This document shows positions 19,106 to 29,000 of a stretch of DNA of 55,700 nucleotides, one piece after another. Each line of letters begins with the position of its first letter. Positions within the stretch are counted from its first letter, which is position 1. The notes beneath the pieces are model-generated. The model did no database searches. It was not told the DNA's origin and saw only the letters and a list, made by a program, of their open reading frames with translations. The stretch is from contig JASLYQ010000020.1 of the NCBI GenBank assembly GCA_030739735.1, forward strand, positions 1 through 55,700, given 5' to 3'. Source of the DNA: Alphaproteobacteria bacterium (lineage in GTDB: Bacteria; Pseudomonadota; Alphaproteobacteria; UBA7887). Both the position numbers and the translations under genes were made by a program.

Positions 19106-19896
19106 GAGCGGGCCTCGCCATTTGCGACTAGTAACAGAAAGGCCAGTGCAGGCGTCGCTATCATCATGCCGTCGACCCGGTCGAGCAGACCACCGTGGCC
19201 GGGAATCAGACTGCCGGAATCCTTCACGCCGCGGCGGCGCTTGAGCCAAGATTCGAACAAATCACCGACCTGGGCCAATACGGCTAAGCCAGCCGCGGTA
19301 AGTACCGGTCGAACAGCTGGGCTAAGGCCAAGAACCGCTGCGACGGCAACACCGGCCACCGCCGCCAAAACCATACCGCCGAGTAGGCCGGCCCATGTCT
19401 TCGCGGAGCTAAGCCGCGGCGCCAGGCGTGGCCCGCCGAGCGCACGCCCGAATGCATAGGCGCCGACATCCGTTGCCCACACCACCGCCAACAGCCAAAC
19501 CACCGACGCCAGGCCGGTTTCCGGCTGCTGCCGCAACCAAATCAAAGCCAGGCACGGCAGCCCAACATAGACGGAGCCCAGTGCCGAAAGCCTAGCTCCA
19601 GAACGCGTTACCAGGATTGCTGCGATTAGCAACGGCAGCAACGCAAACAGCGGCTCCGCGAAGGTCATCAGCCCGATCGCGCCCACGACCGCGGCCGAGA
19701 CCGTTACGGCTGACGAATCCGCCATCAAAGCCTGCCACTCATAGGCCATCACGATAGCCGCCAGCATGACGAGCGCAGAAAATGCCAGGCCGCCCAGCCA
19801 AACCAATCCCAAAACCAGCGGCGCAAGCACACCCGCCGCCACGATGCGGGTTCGCAACTCGCTGCCAACCGTCACGTCAGCAGCCCGCCCCACCAT
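19099..19896 (-). CDS. cdsA: Phosphatidate cytidylyltransferase
   Basis: CdsA makes CDP-diacylglycerol from CTP and phosphatidate, the branch point for bacterial phospholipids. The 265 residues are mostly hydrophobic, with seven to eight predicted membrane helices. The family signature near the C-terminus is intact: GDLFESWLKRR from residue 211, then VKDSGSLIPGHGGLLDRVD, which holds the conserved acidic residues. The start overlaps the uppS end by 20 bases and the end overlaps dxr by 7. A shorter N-terminus beginning at an internal GTG is possible. Confidence 0.95.
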   Translation of the reverse strand: MVGRAADVTVGSELRTRIVAAGVLAPLVLGLVWLGGLAFSALVMLAAIVMAYEWQALMADSSAVTVSAAVVGAIGLMTFAEPLFALLPLLIAAILVTRSGARLSALGSVYVGLPCLALIWLRQQPETGLASVVWLLAVVWATDVGAYAFGRALGGPRLAPRLSSAKTWAGLLGGMVLAAVAGVAVAAVLGLSPAVRPVLTAAGLAVLAQVGDLFESWLKRRRGVKDSGSLIPGHGGLLDRVDGMMIATPALAFLLLVANGEARSW

Positions 19897-20611
19897 AGCG
19901 GCGTTCGCGACTGCGATATTCGCGTATCGCGGCGATCAGTTCTTCAATGCCGAAATCGGGCCACAAAACGGGTGTAAAAACGAGCTCAGCATAGGCACAC
20001 TGCCAGAGTAAAAAATTGCTCAACCGATGCTCACCGGAGGTACGGATGATCAGGTCCGGGTCGGGCAGCCCACGAGTATGAAGGTGCGCTTCGAACACGT
20101 CGGCTGTCACGTCATCGGGGCGTAACGCGCCGGAGCCGACGGCCTCCCCGATCGCTCGCGCAGCGCCAATAATCTCGTTGCGACCACCGTAGTTGAGCGC
20201 GACCGTCACCGTTAGCGCTTCGTTGTCCTTGGTCTGGCGTTCCGCATCCCCGATGAGCGTCTGGATATCATCGTCCAAAGCGGCGCGATCGCCGATCACT
20301 TTCAATTTGACACCGTTCTTACAAAGATCCTCTAATTCGCGCCTCAGATAGAGCCTGAGAAGCTCCATCAGGTCGCTCACCTCGTCGGCGGGGCGCTTCC
20401 AGTTCTCCGATGAAAACGCATAGAGGGTCAGATAAGCTATACCAAGGTCGATGCAATTTCGGACTGCACTGCGCACGGCATCGGCCCCGCGATTGTGCCC
20501 AGCGACCCGCGGTAGCCCGCGGCTCGCCGCCCAGCGCCCGTTGCCGTCCATTATGATTGCCACGTGGCGTGGCGGCGGCGATGATGCCAGATGCGTAACA
20601 GCGCGTGCCAT
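19877..20611 (-). CDS. uppS: Di-trans,poly-cis-undecaprenyl-diphosphate synthase
   Basis: UppS extends farnesyl diphosphate with eight isoprenyl units to give the lipid carrier for peptidoglycan and O-antigen. The 244 residues are the usual length. HVAIIMDGNGRWA contains catalytic Asp22, GHNRGA contains His39, and SSENWKRP (67-74) and RTSGEHRLSNF near the C-terminus are further signatures of the cis-prenyltransferase fold. It starts 50 bases after frr, one of the larger gaps in this operon. Confidence 0.96.
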   Translation of the reverse strand: MARAVTHLASSPPPRHVAIIMDGNGRWAASRGLPRVAGHNRGADAVRSAVRNCIDLGIAYLTLYAFSSENWKRPADEVSDLMELLRLYLRRELEDLCKNGVKLKVIGDRAALDDDIQTLIGDAERQTKDNEALTVTVALNYGGRNEIIGAARAIGEAVGSGALRPDDVTADVFEAHLHTRGLPDPDLIIRTSGEHRLSNFLLWQCAYAELVFTPVLWPDFGIEELIAAIREYRSRERRYGGAGC

Positions 20612-20661
20612 ATCCTCAAGGATTCCCGATTCTTATTCCGGCGGCGTCGCAGCCAAGATCA

Positions 20662-21219
20662 TCATACGCGCAGGACGTCCTGCTCCTTGCTCTCCATGGT
20701 CTCGCCGATCCGCGCTATAACCCCATCAGTCAGTTTCTGTACCACGTCCGCCTGCTCGTGATGCTCGTCCTGCGAGATATCGCCCTCGCGTTCCATGCGC
20801 TTGAGGGTATCCATGCCATCCCTGCGGACATTGCGCACCGCGACCCGCGCCTCCTCAGCATACTTGTGGGCGACTTTGACCAGCTCGTGACGGCGCTCTT
20901 CGGTGAGTTCAGGGATTGGCACCCGTACCAATTGCCCGTCGCTCATGGGATTGAGGCCAAGATCGGCATCGCGAATCGCTGTCTCTACCGCCTTGACCAG
21001 TGACTTGTCCCAAACCTGCGCTGTAAGCAAGCGCGGCTCCGGTGCCGAGACCGTGGCCAATTGATCGAGCGGCATTTCCGATCCGTACGCCTCCGCCGTC
21101 ACATGCTCCAGCAGGCTCGGCGATGCGCGGCCGGTCCGCAATCCCCCATATTCGCGCTTGAGTACCTCCAGGGCACCTTCCATTCGGCGCTCCAAACCCT
21201 TGAGATCGAAGCCAGCCAT
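20662..21219 (-). CDS. frr: Ribosome-recycling factor
   Basis: RRF splits post-termination ribosomes together with EF-G. The 185 residues form the standard three-helix bundle with inserted beta domain. Recognisable segments are GLRTGRASPSLL, the central AEPRLL-like stretch (SAPEPRLLTAQVWDK), PMSDGQLVRVPIP and the C-terminal RRDGMDTLKRMEREGDIS. It begins 4 bases after the pyrH stop, so it is surely co-transcribed with pyrH. Confidence 0.97.
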   Translation of the reverse strand: MAGFDLKGLERRMEGALEVLKREYGGLRTGRASPSLLEHVTAEAYGSEMPLDQLATVSAPEPRLLTAQVWDKSLVKAVETAIRDADLGLNPMSDGQLVRVPIPELTEERRHELVKVAHKYAEEARVAVRNVRRDGMDTLKRMEREGDISQDEHHEQADVVQKLTDGVIARIGETMESKEQDVLRV

Positions 21220-21223
21220 ACGC

Positions 21224-21991
21224 CTATCCTTCTTCGTTGATTACAGTGAACGTCCCGCGGCCGCAGACAACTTCGGGGAACGCCCCAGGAATGTGTATCG
21301 AGAATACAAGAATCGGAATGCTGTTTTCACGTGCCAGGGCTATAGCCGCCGCATCCATCACCTTCAGCCCCTCACTCAAGACTCTATCATAGCTTAGTCT
21401 GGCAAATCGTTCGGCTAAAGGGTTTTTCTTGGGGTCATCAGAATACACACCATCGACTTGCGTGCCCTTCAAAAGTGCATCACAGCCAAGCTCAGCAGCA
21501 CGCAATGCCGCGGCCGTGTCGGTGGTGAAGTAGGGATTGCCGGAGCCGGCAGCACAAATAACCACACGCCCCTTCTCCATGTGCCGCGTGGCGCGGCGGC
21601 GGATATAGGGCTCGCAGATAGTCTGCATCGGGATAGCGGAAAGCACCCGCGTGGTAACGCCAAGCTCCTCGAGGCAACTCTGCAGGCCAAGTGCGTTTAT
21701 CACTGTCGCCAGCATGCCCATGCCGTCCGCCGTCACTCGGTCTATCCCCGCCGCCACACCGGCCATGCCCCGGAAAATATTGCCAGCGCCCACCACCACG
21801 CAGATTTGTACGCCGGTCCGGTGGACCGCAAAAATATCTTCTGCAATCTGTTGGACGGTTACCGAATCTAGGCCGTAAGGCTGGGCACCCATCAGCGCTT
21901 CACCAGACAGCTTAAGGAGTACCCGTTCATACCGCTCGCCGCCCGCAACCGGGGTTGGTTGGGCTTTCTCCGCTTGCTCAGATGCCACCAT
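21224..21991 (-). CDS. pyrH: Uridylate kinase (UMP kinase)
   Basis: PyrH phosphorylates UMP to UDP, feeding RNA and UDP-sugar synthesis (including lipid A precursors). The 255 residues begin with a non-conserved tail of about 20, then [13 protein letters not shown], the usual start of the fold. GAGNIFRG binds phosphate, and further landmarks are [10 protein letters not shown] and [16 protein letters not shown]. The start could be later in the tail, but no better ribosome-binding site is evident. The 93-base gap to tsf contains a C8 tract and a TATACT box on this strand. Confidence 0.95.
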   Translation of the reverse strand: MVASEQAEKAQPTPVAGGERYERVLLKLSGEALMGAQPYGLDSVTVQQIAEDIFAVHRTGVQICVVVGAGNIFRGMAGVAAGIDRVTADGMGMLATVINALGLQSCLEELGVTTRVLSAIPMQTICEPYIRRRATRHMEKGRVVICAAGSGNPYFTTDTAAALRAAELGCDALLKGTQVDGVYSDDPKKNPLAERFARLSYDRVLSEGLKVMDAAAIALARENSIPILVFSIHIPGAFPEVVCGRGTFTVINEEG

Positions 21992-22049
21992 TTACCCCCA
22001 TTATCCCGATCGCCACTGGCGCGAAACGGAATCCGCACCTTGGGCCCAC

Positions 22050-22078
22050 AGTATACGCGATGGGGGGGGCGATGGGAG
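22050..22078 (-). promoter_or_regulatory. Possible internal promoter before pyrH with a C8 tract in the spacer
   Basis: On the minus strand TATACT (22055-22050) is one base from the -10 consensus. A run of eight C (22069-22062) falls between it and the place where a -35 would be. The candidate -35 (CTCCCA, 22078-22073) is poor. The site would drive pyrH and downstream genes independently of rpsB-tsf. The evidence is only the -10 match and the position in the longest gap between rpsB and uppS. Confidence 0.25.
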
Positions 22079-22084
22079 GCCCGA

Positions 22085-22993
22085 TTAGACTCCAGCCTGA
22101 GCGGCGACCTCGGCGGCAAAGTCGTCTTCGCCCTTCTCGACACCCTCGCCGAGTTCAAATCGCAGGAACCCTGCGATGGCGATAGGCGCGCCCGCTTCAT
22201 TGGCGGCAGCGGCAACGGCATCGGCGACCTTTGTCTTGCCGTCTATAACGAAGATTTGCTCTTCGAGCACTACCTCGCCGTAGTAGTTCTTGCGCAGACG
22301 GCCTTCAACCATCTTTTCCACCACATTGTCGGGCTGACCCGATTCTTTAGCCTGCTCAGTGAGCAGCGCACGCTCGCGCCCCACCTTTACCGGATCAAGA
22401 TCGTCACGAGTCAGCGCCTCTGGCCGCGCCGCGGCCACATGCATCGCGAGTTGCTTGCCAAAAGCTACCAGCGCGGCCTGATCGGCTATCGAACTCAGCG
22501 CCACGAGAACACCGATCTTGCCGAGATTGGGCATGACACTGTTGTGCATGTAGCTGACGACGGCGCCCTCATCCACCGACAGGCCATTACTGCGGCGCAG
22601 CACTAAATTCTCGCCGATGCTGCCAATCAGGTCGGTTAAGCTCTTGGCAACTTCACTCTCGCCAAGCTTTCTCATATCACCGCCGACCTCAAGCGCCGCT
22701 CGAGTTGTGGCGCTCACGAAGCCCTGAAAGTCTTCGTTGCGGGCTACGAAATCAGTCTCGGAATTAACCTCCACAACCACACCCTTCGTGCCGCTGACCG
22801 CAACGCCGATAAGGCCCTCCGCAGCAACGCGTCCAGCCTTCTTGGCAGCAGCTGCTAGGCCCTTCGTGCGCAACCAATCTACGGCCGCCTCGAAATCGGC
22901 CTCCGTTTCGTTGAGCGCCTTCTTGCAGTCCATCATGCCCGCGCCAGTCTTGTCGCGGAGTTCCTTAACCATGGACGCCGTTATTTGCGCCAT
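22085..22993 (-). CDS. tsf: Elongation factor Ts
   Basis: EF-Ts exchanges GDP for GTP on EF-Tu. The 302 residues have the N-terminal UBA-like domain ([19 protein letters not shown]), the TDFV motif at 80-83 that contacts EF-Tu, and the two-part core with the C-terminal module. Length is normal. It starts 5 bases after rpsB, as in nearly all bacteria, so S2 and EF-Ts are made from one mRNA. Confidence 0.97.
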   Translation of the reverse strand: MAQITASMVKELRDKTGAGMMDCKKALNETEADFEAAVDWLRTKGLAAAAKKAGRVAAEGLIGVAVSGTKGVVVEVNSETDFVARNEDFQGFVSATTRAALEVGGDMRKLGESEVAKSLTDLIGSIGENLVLRRSNGLSVDEGAVVSYMHNSVMPNLGKIGVLVALSSIADQAALVAFGKQLAMHVAAARPEALTRDDLDPVKVGRERALLTEQAKESGQPDNVVEKMVEGRLRKNYYGEVVLEEQIFVIDGKTKVADAVAAAANEAGAPIAIAGFLRFELGEGVEKGEDDFAAEVAAQAGV

Positions 22994-22998
22994 CTTGC

Positions 22999-24063
22999 TT
23001 ACGCTCCCTTTTCCGTGACAGTTTCGCCGACGACTTCTTCAGCCGGCACCACCGCTTCGGAGGATCGTTCTGTCTCGGTCTTGGTCTCTGACTCAGCTTC
23101 CGAGGTGGATGCCTTGGCATCACCAACAGCTTCCGCGGTCGACACCTCCTCTTCGGAGGATCGTTCTGTCTCGGTATTGGTCTTGGTCTCTGACTCGGCA
23201 TCACCAACAGCTTCCGCGGCCGGCGCCTCCGCTTCGGCGGGTTGTTCTATCTTGATCTTGGTCTTGGTCTTGGTCTCTGACTCTGCTTCCGAGGTGGATG
23301 CCTCGATCTCCACCGGCAACTCCTCAACCATGCCTTTCTCGCTGGCGCCAACATCGCTGTCTCGGGCCACCAATTCGGCCTGGAGGCCGCCGAGCACCGC
23401 CTTTGCGACGAGATCGCAATAGAGGTTAATGGCACGGGTCGCATCATCATTGCCCGGGATCGGGTAGTTGATGCCCTCGGGATCACTGTTGCTATCAACC
23501 ACGGCAATCACAGGAATGCCAAGTTTCGCAGCCTCGTGCTTGGCAATCTCTTCTTTGTTGGTGTCGATGATGAACAGGGCATCCGGAAGCCCGCCCATCT
23601 CGCGGATACCGCCGAGCGTGCGTTCCAGACGATCGCGTTCGCGATTAAGTCTAAGCAACTCTTTCTTGGTCAGGCCACTTCCCTGCTCGTCGAGCTGTTG
23701 GTCAAGGGTGCGCAGCCGACTAATCGAGTTCGAGACCGTACGCCAATTGGTCAGCATGCCGCCGAGCCAACGGTGATTGACGAAATACTGCCCGCAGCGT
23801 TTGGCCGCGGAGGCGACCGGCTCCTGCGCCTGGCGTTTGGTACCCACGAAAAGCACGCGCCCGCCCTGCGAAACCACACCCTGAACGAACTCCAGCGCAC
23901 GGTAGATCATGGGCACGGATTGCTGTAGGTCGATGATATGAACGCCACTGCGCACCCCAAACAGATAGGGATCCATCTTCGGGTTCCAGCGATGGGTCTG
24001 ATGGCCAAAATGCACGCCGGCTTCCAAGAGCTGGCGCATGGTGAAGGTGGGGACTTCTGCCAT
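22999..24063 (-). CDS. rpsB: 30S ribosomal protein S2 with an unusual acidic, repetitive C-terminal tail
   Basis: S2 binds 16S rRNA and, via S1, helps recruit mRNA. Residues 1 to about 235 are an ordinary S2: [28 protein letters not shown] and [15 protein letters not shown] are family signatures. About 119 further residues form a low-complexity tail rich in Glu, Ser, Thr and Ala with lysine-threonine runs, built from about three degenerate repeat units. Most S2 proteins end near residue 240-260; tails are known in some alphaproteobacteria, but this composition stands out. The reading frame continues to 5 bases before tsf, so the tail is not an annotation artefact. It is probably disordered and solvent-exposed; its role is unknown. 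Confidence 0.96.
   Translation of the reverse strand: MAEVPTFTMRQLLEAGVHFGHQTHRWNPKMDPYLFGVRSGVHIIDLQQSVPMIYRALEFVQGVVSQGGRVLFVGTKRQAQEPVASAAKRCGQYFVNHRWLGGMLTNWRTVSNSISRLRTLDQQLDEQGSGLTKKELLRLNRERDRLERTLGGIREMGGLPDALFIIDTNKEEIAKHEAAKLGIPVIAVVDSNSDPEGINYPIPGNDDATRAINLYCDLVAKAVLGGLQAELVARDSDVGASEKGMVEELPVEIEASTSEAESETKTKTKIKIEQPAEAEAPAAEAVGDAESETKTNTETERSSEEEVSTAEAVGDAKASTSEAESETKTETERSSEAVVPAEEVVGETVTEKGA
23044..23301. repeat. Three degenerate tandem repeats (81-93 bases) encoding the S2 tail
   Basis: Read on the plus strand, units 23044-23136, 23137-23217 and 23218-23301 resemble each other. The first two share blocks such as GGAGGATCGTTCTGTCTCGG and CACCAACAGCTTCCGCG. The third diverges but keeps TTGGTCTTGGTCTCTGACTC. 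Differences in length are multiples of three, so the frame is kept. In the protein the shared modules are [19 protein letters not shown] and ETERSSE. The pattern indicates duplication and drift inside the rpsB coding sequence. Confidence 0.85.
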
Positions 24064-24188
24064 GGATCTGTTTCCTTAATCCGGTTGTACCACCGCGAGC
24101 CGCAAGCCAGACCGTTAGGCCCGGCACCGGATCAGTGATGCGCTGCGGCGCACCCCCGTTCGCTCGCGTGAGTAATAACGTGCCGCGC

Positions 24189-24217
24189 GACATACCCCCA
24201 ACCCGTCGCAATGGCAA
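24189..24217 (-). promoter_or_regulatory. Probable rpsB-tsf operon promoter
   Basis: On the minus strand TTGCCA (24217-24212), 17 bases and TATGTC (24194-24189) match a sigma70-type promoter, nearly the same as the one before gltA. The leader would be about 119 bases, GC-rich, with several segments able to pair. S2 is known to repress its own mRNA in other bacteria, so the leader may carry the operator, but I cannot fold it here. An AAGGAAAC site precedes the rpsB ATG. Confidence 0.5.
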
Positions 24218-24230
24218 GCCCAGAGTGCTA

Positions 24231-26024
24231 CTACCGGCCGATCTCCACCAGGAAGGGCTCCGCGAAGTCGCGCAGCTTAGCCTCGCCAACGCCGTGAACG
24301 GTGGCTAACTCGTCATGGGTCTGTGGCTTGCGTGCAGCCATATCGACAAGGGTACGGTCGCTGAAAATAATATAAGCAGGCACACCACGCGCCTTGGCCA
24401 GATTGAGGCGCAGAGTCTTGAGCCGAATTAGCAAATCTGCGTCGATATTGGCGAGGGTATCCGGCACCACTTTGCGGGACTTGTGGCCGGCGGCGCGGCG
24501 TATTGCGTCCTGACGATACCCGAAGGTCTCGTCGCCACTGAGCAGCGCCCTGCCTTTGGCCGTAATGGTCAGTGCGCCGTGGCCTTGGATATCGATGCGC
24601 AAAAAACCGGCCGCGACCAGCTGGCGCATAAATGAGCGCCATTCGGTCTTCTTGCGCGCCGCACCGACGCCGAAAGTGGACAGATCTTGATGGCCGAAGC
24701 GTTCGACCTTTTTCGTATACGTGCCGCAGAGAATATCGATGACATGGGCCACTCCGAAGCGCTGACCCATGCGGCGGATGACAGATAGCACCTTGCGGCC
24801 GTCCTCACTGCCATCGCTGATGGGCACCGGATCTAGGCAAACATCGCAATTGCCACACGGCGCCGCCGTTTCGCCAAAGTATTCGAGCAGGCTGCGGCGG
24901 CGGCATTCCGGTGCCTCGCAATAGGAGATCAGCGCGTCGAGTCGGCGGTGCTCACGGCGCTGACGGCTGTCATCGCTGTTCTCCTGCTCGATGAACATGC
25001 GCCGCATGCGGATGTCGTCGAGCCCATATAGCATTTGCGCTTCGGCCGGGTCGCCATCTCGCCCAGCGCGACCGATCTCCTGGTAATAGGCCTCGATGCT
25101 GCCAGGCAAATCACAATGAAAGACGAAGCGGACATCGGGCTTGTCTATACCCATGCCGAAAGCGATGGTGGCAACAATGACCACGCCGGGCTCGGTCATA
25201 AAGATATTCTGGGACTCATCGCGCGCGCGCTTGTCCATACCCGCGTGATAAGGCAGCGCCAAATAACCTTTGTCAGCCAGATATGCCGCCATCTCTTCCG
25301 TCTTACGCCGCGACAAACAATAGACGACGCCGCTCTCGCCGCGATGCTCGGCCATGAAACTGGCGAGCTGGCCCTTCGCGTCACGCCGAGCCGACACCGC
25401 AAGGCGGATATTGGGCCGGTCAAAGCCCGAGACAAAGACTCTGCCACCACCGGCGAGAAGTCGTGCTCGAATATCGCCCCGAGTGATCTCGTCCGCCGTG
25501 GCCGTGAACGCGGCAATAGGCACGCCAGAAAAACGTGCACGCAGTTCGCCAAGCAGCGCATATTCTGGTCGAAAAGCTGGGCCCCATTGGGAGATGCAAT
25601 GCGCTTCGTCGACGACGATCAGACACACAGGTAATTTTTCTAGCGCGGCCATCATGCGCTCAGCCATCAGGCGTTCGGGCGCGAGATAGAGAAGCGCTGT
25701 CTTGCCCGCCTGAACGCGGCGCCATGCCTCCACGTTATCCTCGCGCAGCCGGGACGAATTGATGGTATCGGCCGCCACCCCGGCAAAGCGCAGGCCTTCG
25801 ACCTGATCCTGCATCAGCGCGACCAATGGCGAGACCACCACGGTTAGCCCGCCGAGCACCAGGGCCGGCACCTGGAAACAGAGCGATTTGCCGGCACCAG
25901 TCGGCATGACGGCTAGCACGTCCTCACCGGCCAGTAGAGTATCGACGACGTCCTCCTGGCCCAGGCGAAAATCCTCAAAGCCGAATATCTCGCTTAGGAC
26001 ATGTCGCTTGTCCGTAGTCATCAA
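24231..26024 (-). CDS. recQ: ATP-dependent DNA helicase RecQ
   Basis: RecQ unwinds DNA 3' to 5' in recombination and fork repair. The 597 residues hold the two RecA-like domains (Walker A PTGAGKS at 41-47, DEAH at 139-142), the zinc-binding region with four cysteines around residues 366-392, a winged helix, and an HRDC domain at the C-terminus from about 525. The aromatic-rich loop reads SQWGPAFRPEY; the E. coli type is SQWGHDFRPEY, so the usual His-Asp pair is replaced. The start overlaps the dnaE stop by 4 bases, so the two replication and repair genes are coupled. Confidence 0.95.
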   Translation of the reverse strand: MMTTDKRHVLSEIFGFEDFRLGQEDVVDTLLAGEDVLAVMPTGAGKSLCFQVPALVLGGLTVVVSPLVALMQDQVEGLRFAGVAADTINSSRLREDNVEAWRRVQAGKTALLYLAPERLMAERMMAALEKLPVCLIVVDEAHCISQWGPAFRPEYALLGELRARFSGVPIAAFTATADEITRGDIRARLLAGGGRVFVSGFDRPNIRLAVSARRDAKGQLASFMAEHRGESGVVYCLSRRKTEEMAAYLADKGYLALPYHAGMDKRARDESQNIFMTEPGVVIVATIAFGMGIDKPDVRFVFHCDLPGSIEAYYQEIGRAGRDGDPAEAQMLYGLDDIRMRRMFIEQENSDDSRQRREHRRLDALISYCEAPECRRRSLLEYFGETAAPCGNCDVCLDPVPISDGSEDGRKVLSVIRRMGQRFGVAHVIDILCGTYTKKVERFGHQDLSTFGVGAARKKTEWRSFMRQLVAAGFLRIDIQGHGALTITAKGRALLSGDETFGYRQDAIRRAAGHKSRKVVPDTLANIDADLLIRLKTLRLNLAKARGVPAYIIFSDRTLVDMAARKPQTHDELATVHGVGEAKLRDFAEPFLVEIGR

Positions 26025-29000
26025 AGGTCGTGCACGTCCACCACACCAGGAACCGCTTTTAGCGCCGCACGCGCAGCTGGACTAACGGCATAGCGGCCCT
26101 CGAGATCGATCTTGATCTCGTCGCCGTCATCCACTGGCACCATTAGGCTGAGCTTTCCGGTGCCGTCGCGCTCCCGCTCGACCACGCCCTTGAGCGCCGT
26201 CAAGGTAACATCCGAGGCAAGGAATACCTTGTAACCGGCGCAGGCGAGTGCAGCACGATCATCGAGCGCCTCAACCTTTCGCGCGGTCAGACGCGTCTGC
26301 TCATCTTCGCGCCGCAGGCCCACCTCAATGCGCAGCATCTGACCCGGCTCGATCAATTCTCGCGCCTCCGCGTAACGGTCAGAGAAAATGGCAACCTCAA
26401 ACAAGCCGCTCTGATCCGACATCTGCACGAAGGCAAACCGGCCACGCCGAGAATTGCGCTCCTGCTTGCCCAAGACAACTCCAGCCACGGCAACATTGCC
26501 GCTCGTTGCCTCGGCAAGACTAGCGAAGGAACTGATGCCAAGCCTTTCCAGATTCCCTGCGTAGGCGTCGAGCGGATGCGCCGATAGATAGAAGCCAAGA
26601 GCCTCAAACTCGTTTTGCAGGCGCTCTACCATGGGCCATTCGGCAACCACAGGCAGCGGCGGGTTAGATACGACCGGCCCATCCCCAAACAGGCTTTCTT
26701 GGTTACTCGCCTGCTCCTCTCTCATTAAATTTGAGTAGCGCAGCAACAGGTCGGCAGCAGTCACCACTTGCGCCCGGTTGGGATCGAGACTATCAAAGGC
26801 GCCAGCCTTGGCTAGGTTTTCCAGCTGCCGCTTATTCAGCGAACGCGAATCGATGCGGTCAGCAAAATCAAACAAGTCCTGGAACGGCCCGTTCGCCTGC
26901 CGCTCCTCCACGATCTCCGCCATCGCTGCCGCGCCAACGTTCTTGATCGCCGCCAAGGCATAGCGGATCGCCTCGCCTTCGACGACAAAATCCACGTCAG
27001 AGCGGTTTATGTCCGGCCGGTGCAAAGGAATTTTCAGCCGCACCAACTCCTGGCGAAAAATATTGAGCTTATCCGTGTTTCCCCGATCGAGACTCATGGA
27101 GGCGGCCATGAACGCAATTGGGTGATTGGCCTTAAGCCAGGCAGTCTGATAGGCTACGATCGCATAGCCGGCCGAATGTGCCTTATTGAACCCATAGCCC
27201 GCGAATTTATCAACAAGGCTGAAGACGTAATCGGCCCGCGCTTTGTCGACCCCGCGCATCATAGCACCTGCGGTGAAGGTCTGGCGATGGGCCGCCATCT
27301 CGGCCTTTATCTTTTTGCCCATGGCGCGGCGTAGCAGGTCGGCCTGGCCGAGGCTATAACCAGCAAAAACCTGGGCGATCTGCATCACTTGTTCCTGATA
27401 AATGATCACGCCGTAAGTGTCCTTGGTGATAGGCGTGATGGTCTCGTGCAGAAATTCGGGTTCCTCGTTGCCGTGCTTGCAACCGATATATTTGGGGATG
27501 TTCTCCATTGGCCCGGGGCGAAACAGTGCCACCAGCGCGATGATATCCTCGATATTGTCCGCCCCCGCCTCTCGCAAGAGGTTGCGCATACCTGAGCTTT
27601 CAAACTGGAATATGCCCACGGTCTCTCCGCGGCTCATTAAGCCAAAAGTCTTGGCGTCATCGAGCGGCAGATCGTCGATATCCACGGCTATGCCGCCAAG
27701 CTCGAGCAGCTGTCGCGCCCGCTCAATCACCGTCAGCGTCTTGAGCCCAAGGAAGTCGAACTTCACTAGGCCCGCCTGCTCGACATACTTCATGTTGAAC
27801 TGGGTAACCGGCATGTCGGAGCGCGGATCGCGATAGAGCGGTACCAGCTCGTCGAGCGGGCGATCGCCGATCACCAGACCCGCCGCATGGGTTGAGGCAT
27901 GGCGATAGAGCCCTTCGAGCTGCAGAGAGGTGCGCAGCAACCGCGTGACCTGCGGATCCTCGTCCCTGGCCTCCTGTAGCCGTGGCTCGTCGTCGATGGC
28001 TTCCTGCAGCGTAACCGGATTGGCCGGGTTGTTCGGCACCAGCTTACAGAGCCTATCGACCTGGCCATAAGGCATTTGCAGCACGCGGCCAACATCGCGC
28101 AGCACCGCCCTCGCTTGCAGTTTCCCGAAAGTGATGATCTGGGCCACGCGGTCGCGACCATACTCCTCCTGCACGTGGCGGATCACTTCGTCGCGGCGAT
28201 CTTGGCAGAAGTCAATGTCAAAATCCGGCATCGACACGCGCTCTGGATTTAGAAAGCGCTCGAAGAGCAGGCCGAAGCGCAAAGGGTCAAGATCGGTAAT
28301 TTTGAGCGCCCAGGCGACCGCGGAGCCGGCTCCTGAGCCGCGACCTGGCCCTACTGGAATGCCATGCTCCTTGGCCCAATGGATGAACTCGGCGACGATA
28401 AGGAAGTAGCCCGCAAAGCCCATATCGACGATCACGTCAAGCTCGAAAGCCAAGCGCTCACGATAAGCATCCGCATCATCGCGGCCCTTCAGTCGCTCTG
28501 CCAAGCCTACCCTCGCATCCGCACGTAACTTCTCTTCCTCACTGGTACCTTCGGCCAGCTCGGGGAGGCTGGGCAACATGGGATCGTGGCGCCCCACCAT
28601 GAAGGCACAGCGCTGAGCAATCACCAGCGTATTATCGATGGCTTCCGGCAGGTCAGCGAAGAGCGTGCGCATCTCCTCTGCCGTCGCCAGATGGTGGCTG
28701 GGAGTCACCCGCGCGCGGTCGTCCTGGGAGACATAGGTGCCGTTCGCGATACACAGCAGAGCGTCGTGAGCTTCGTGCATCGTGGCGTCGACAAAAAAGG
28801 CCTCGTTGGTGGCCACCAACGGCAAGTCGTGGACGTAGGCGAGGTCGATCAGCGGTCCCTCGACGCGATCCTCGACCGACAAACCATGGCGTTGCACCTC
28901 GATATAGAGCCGCTCCGGAAACAGCAATTTCAGCTGCTCCAACACGGCCTCGGCATCCGCCTTGCGGTCTTCTGCAAGCTTACGCCCGATGGGGCCGCGC

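Noticed and set aside
23044-23301. CRISPR-like array
   Set aside because: The repeats are degenerate, contiguous and in frame within rpsB, with no constant repeat and spacer alternation.
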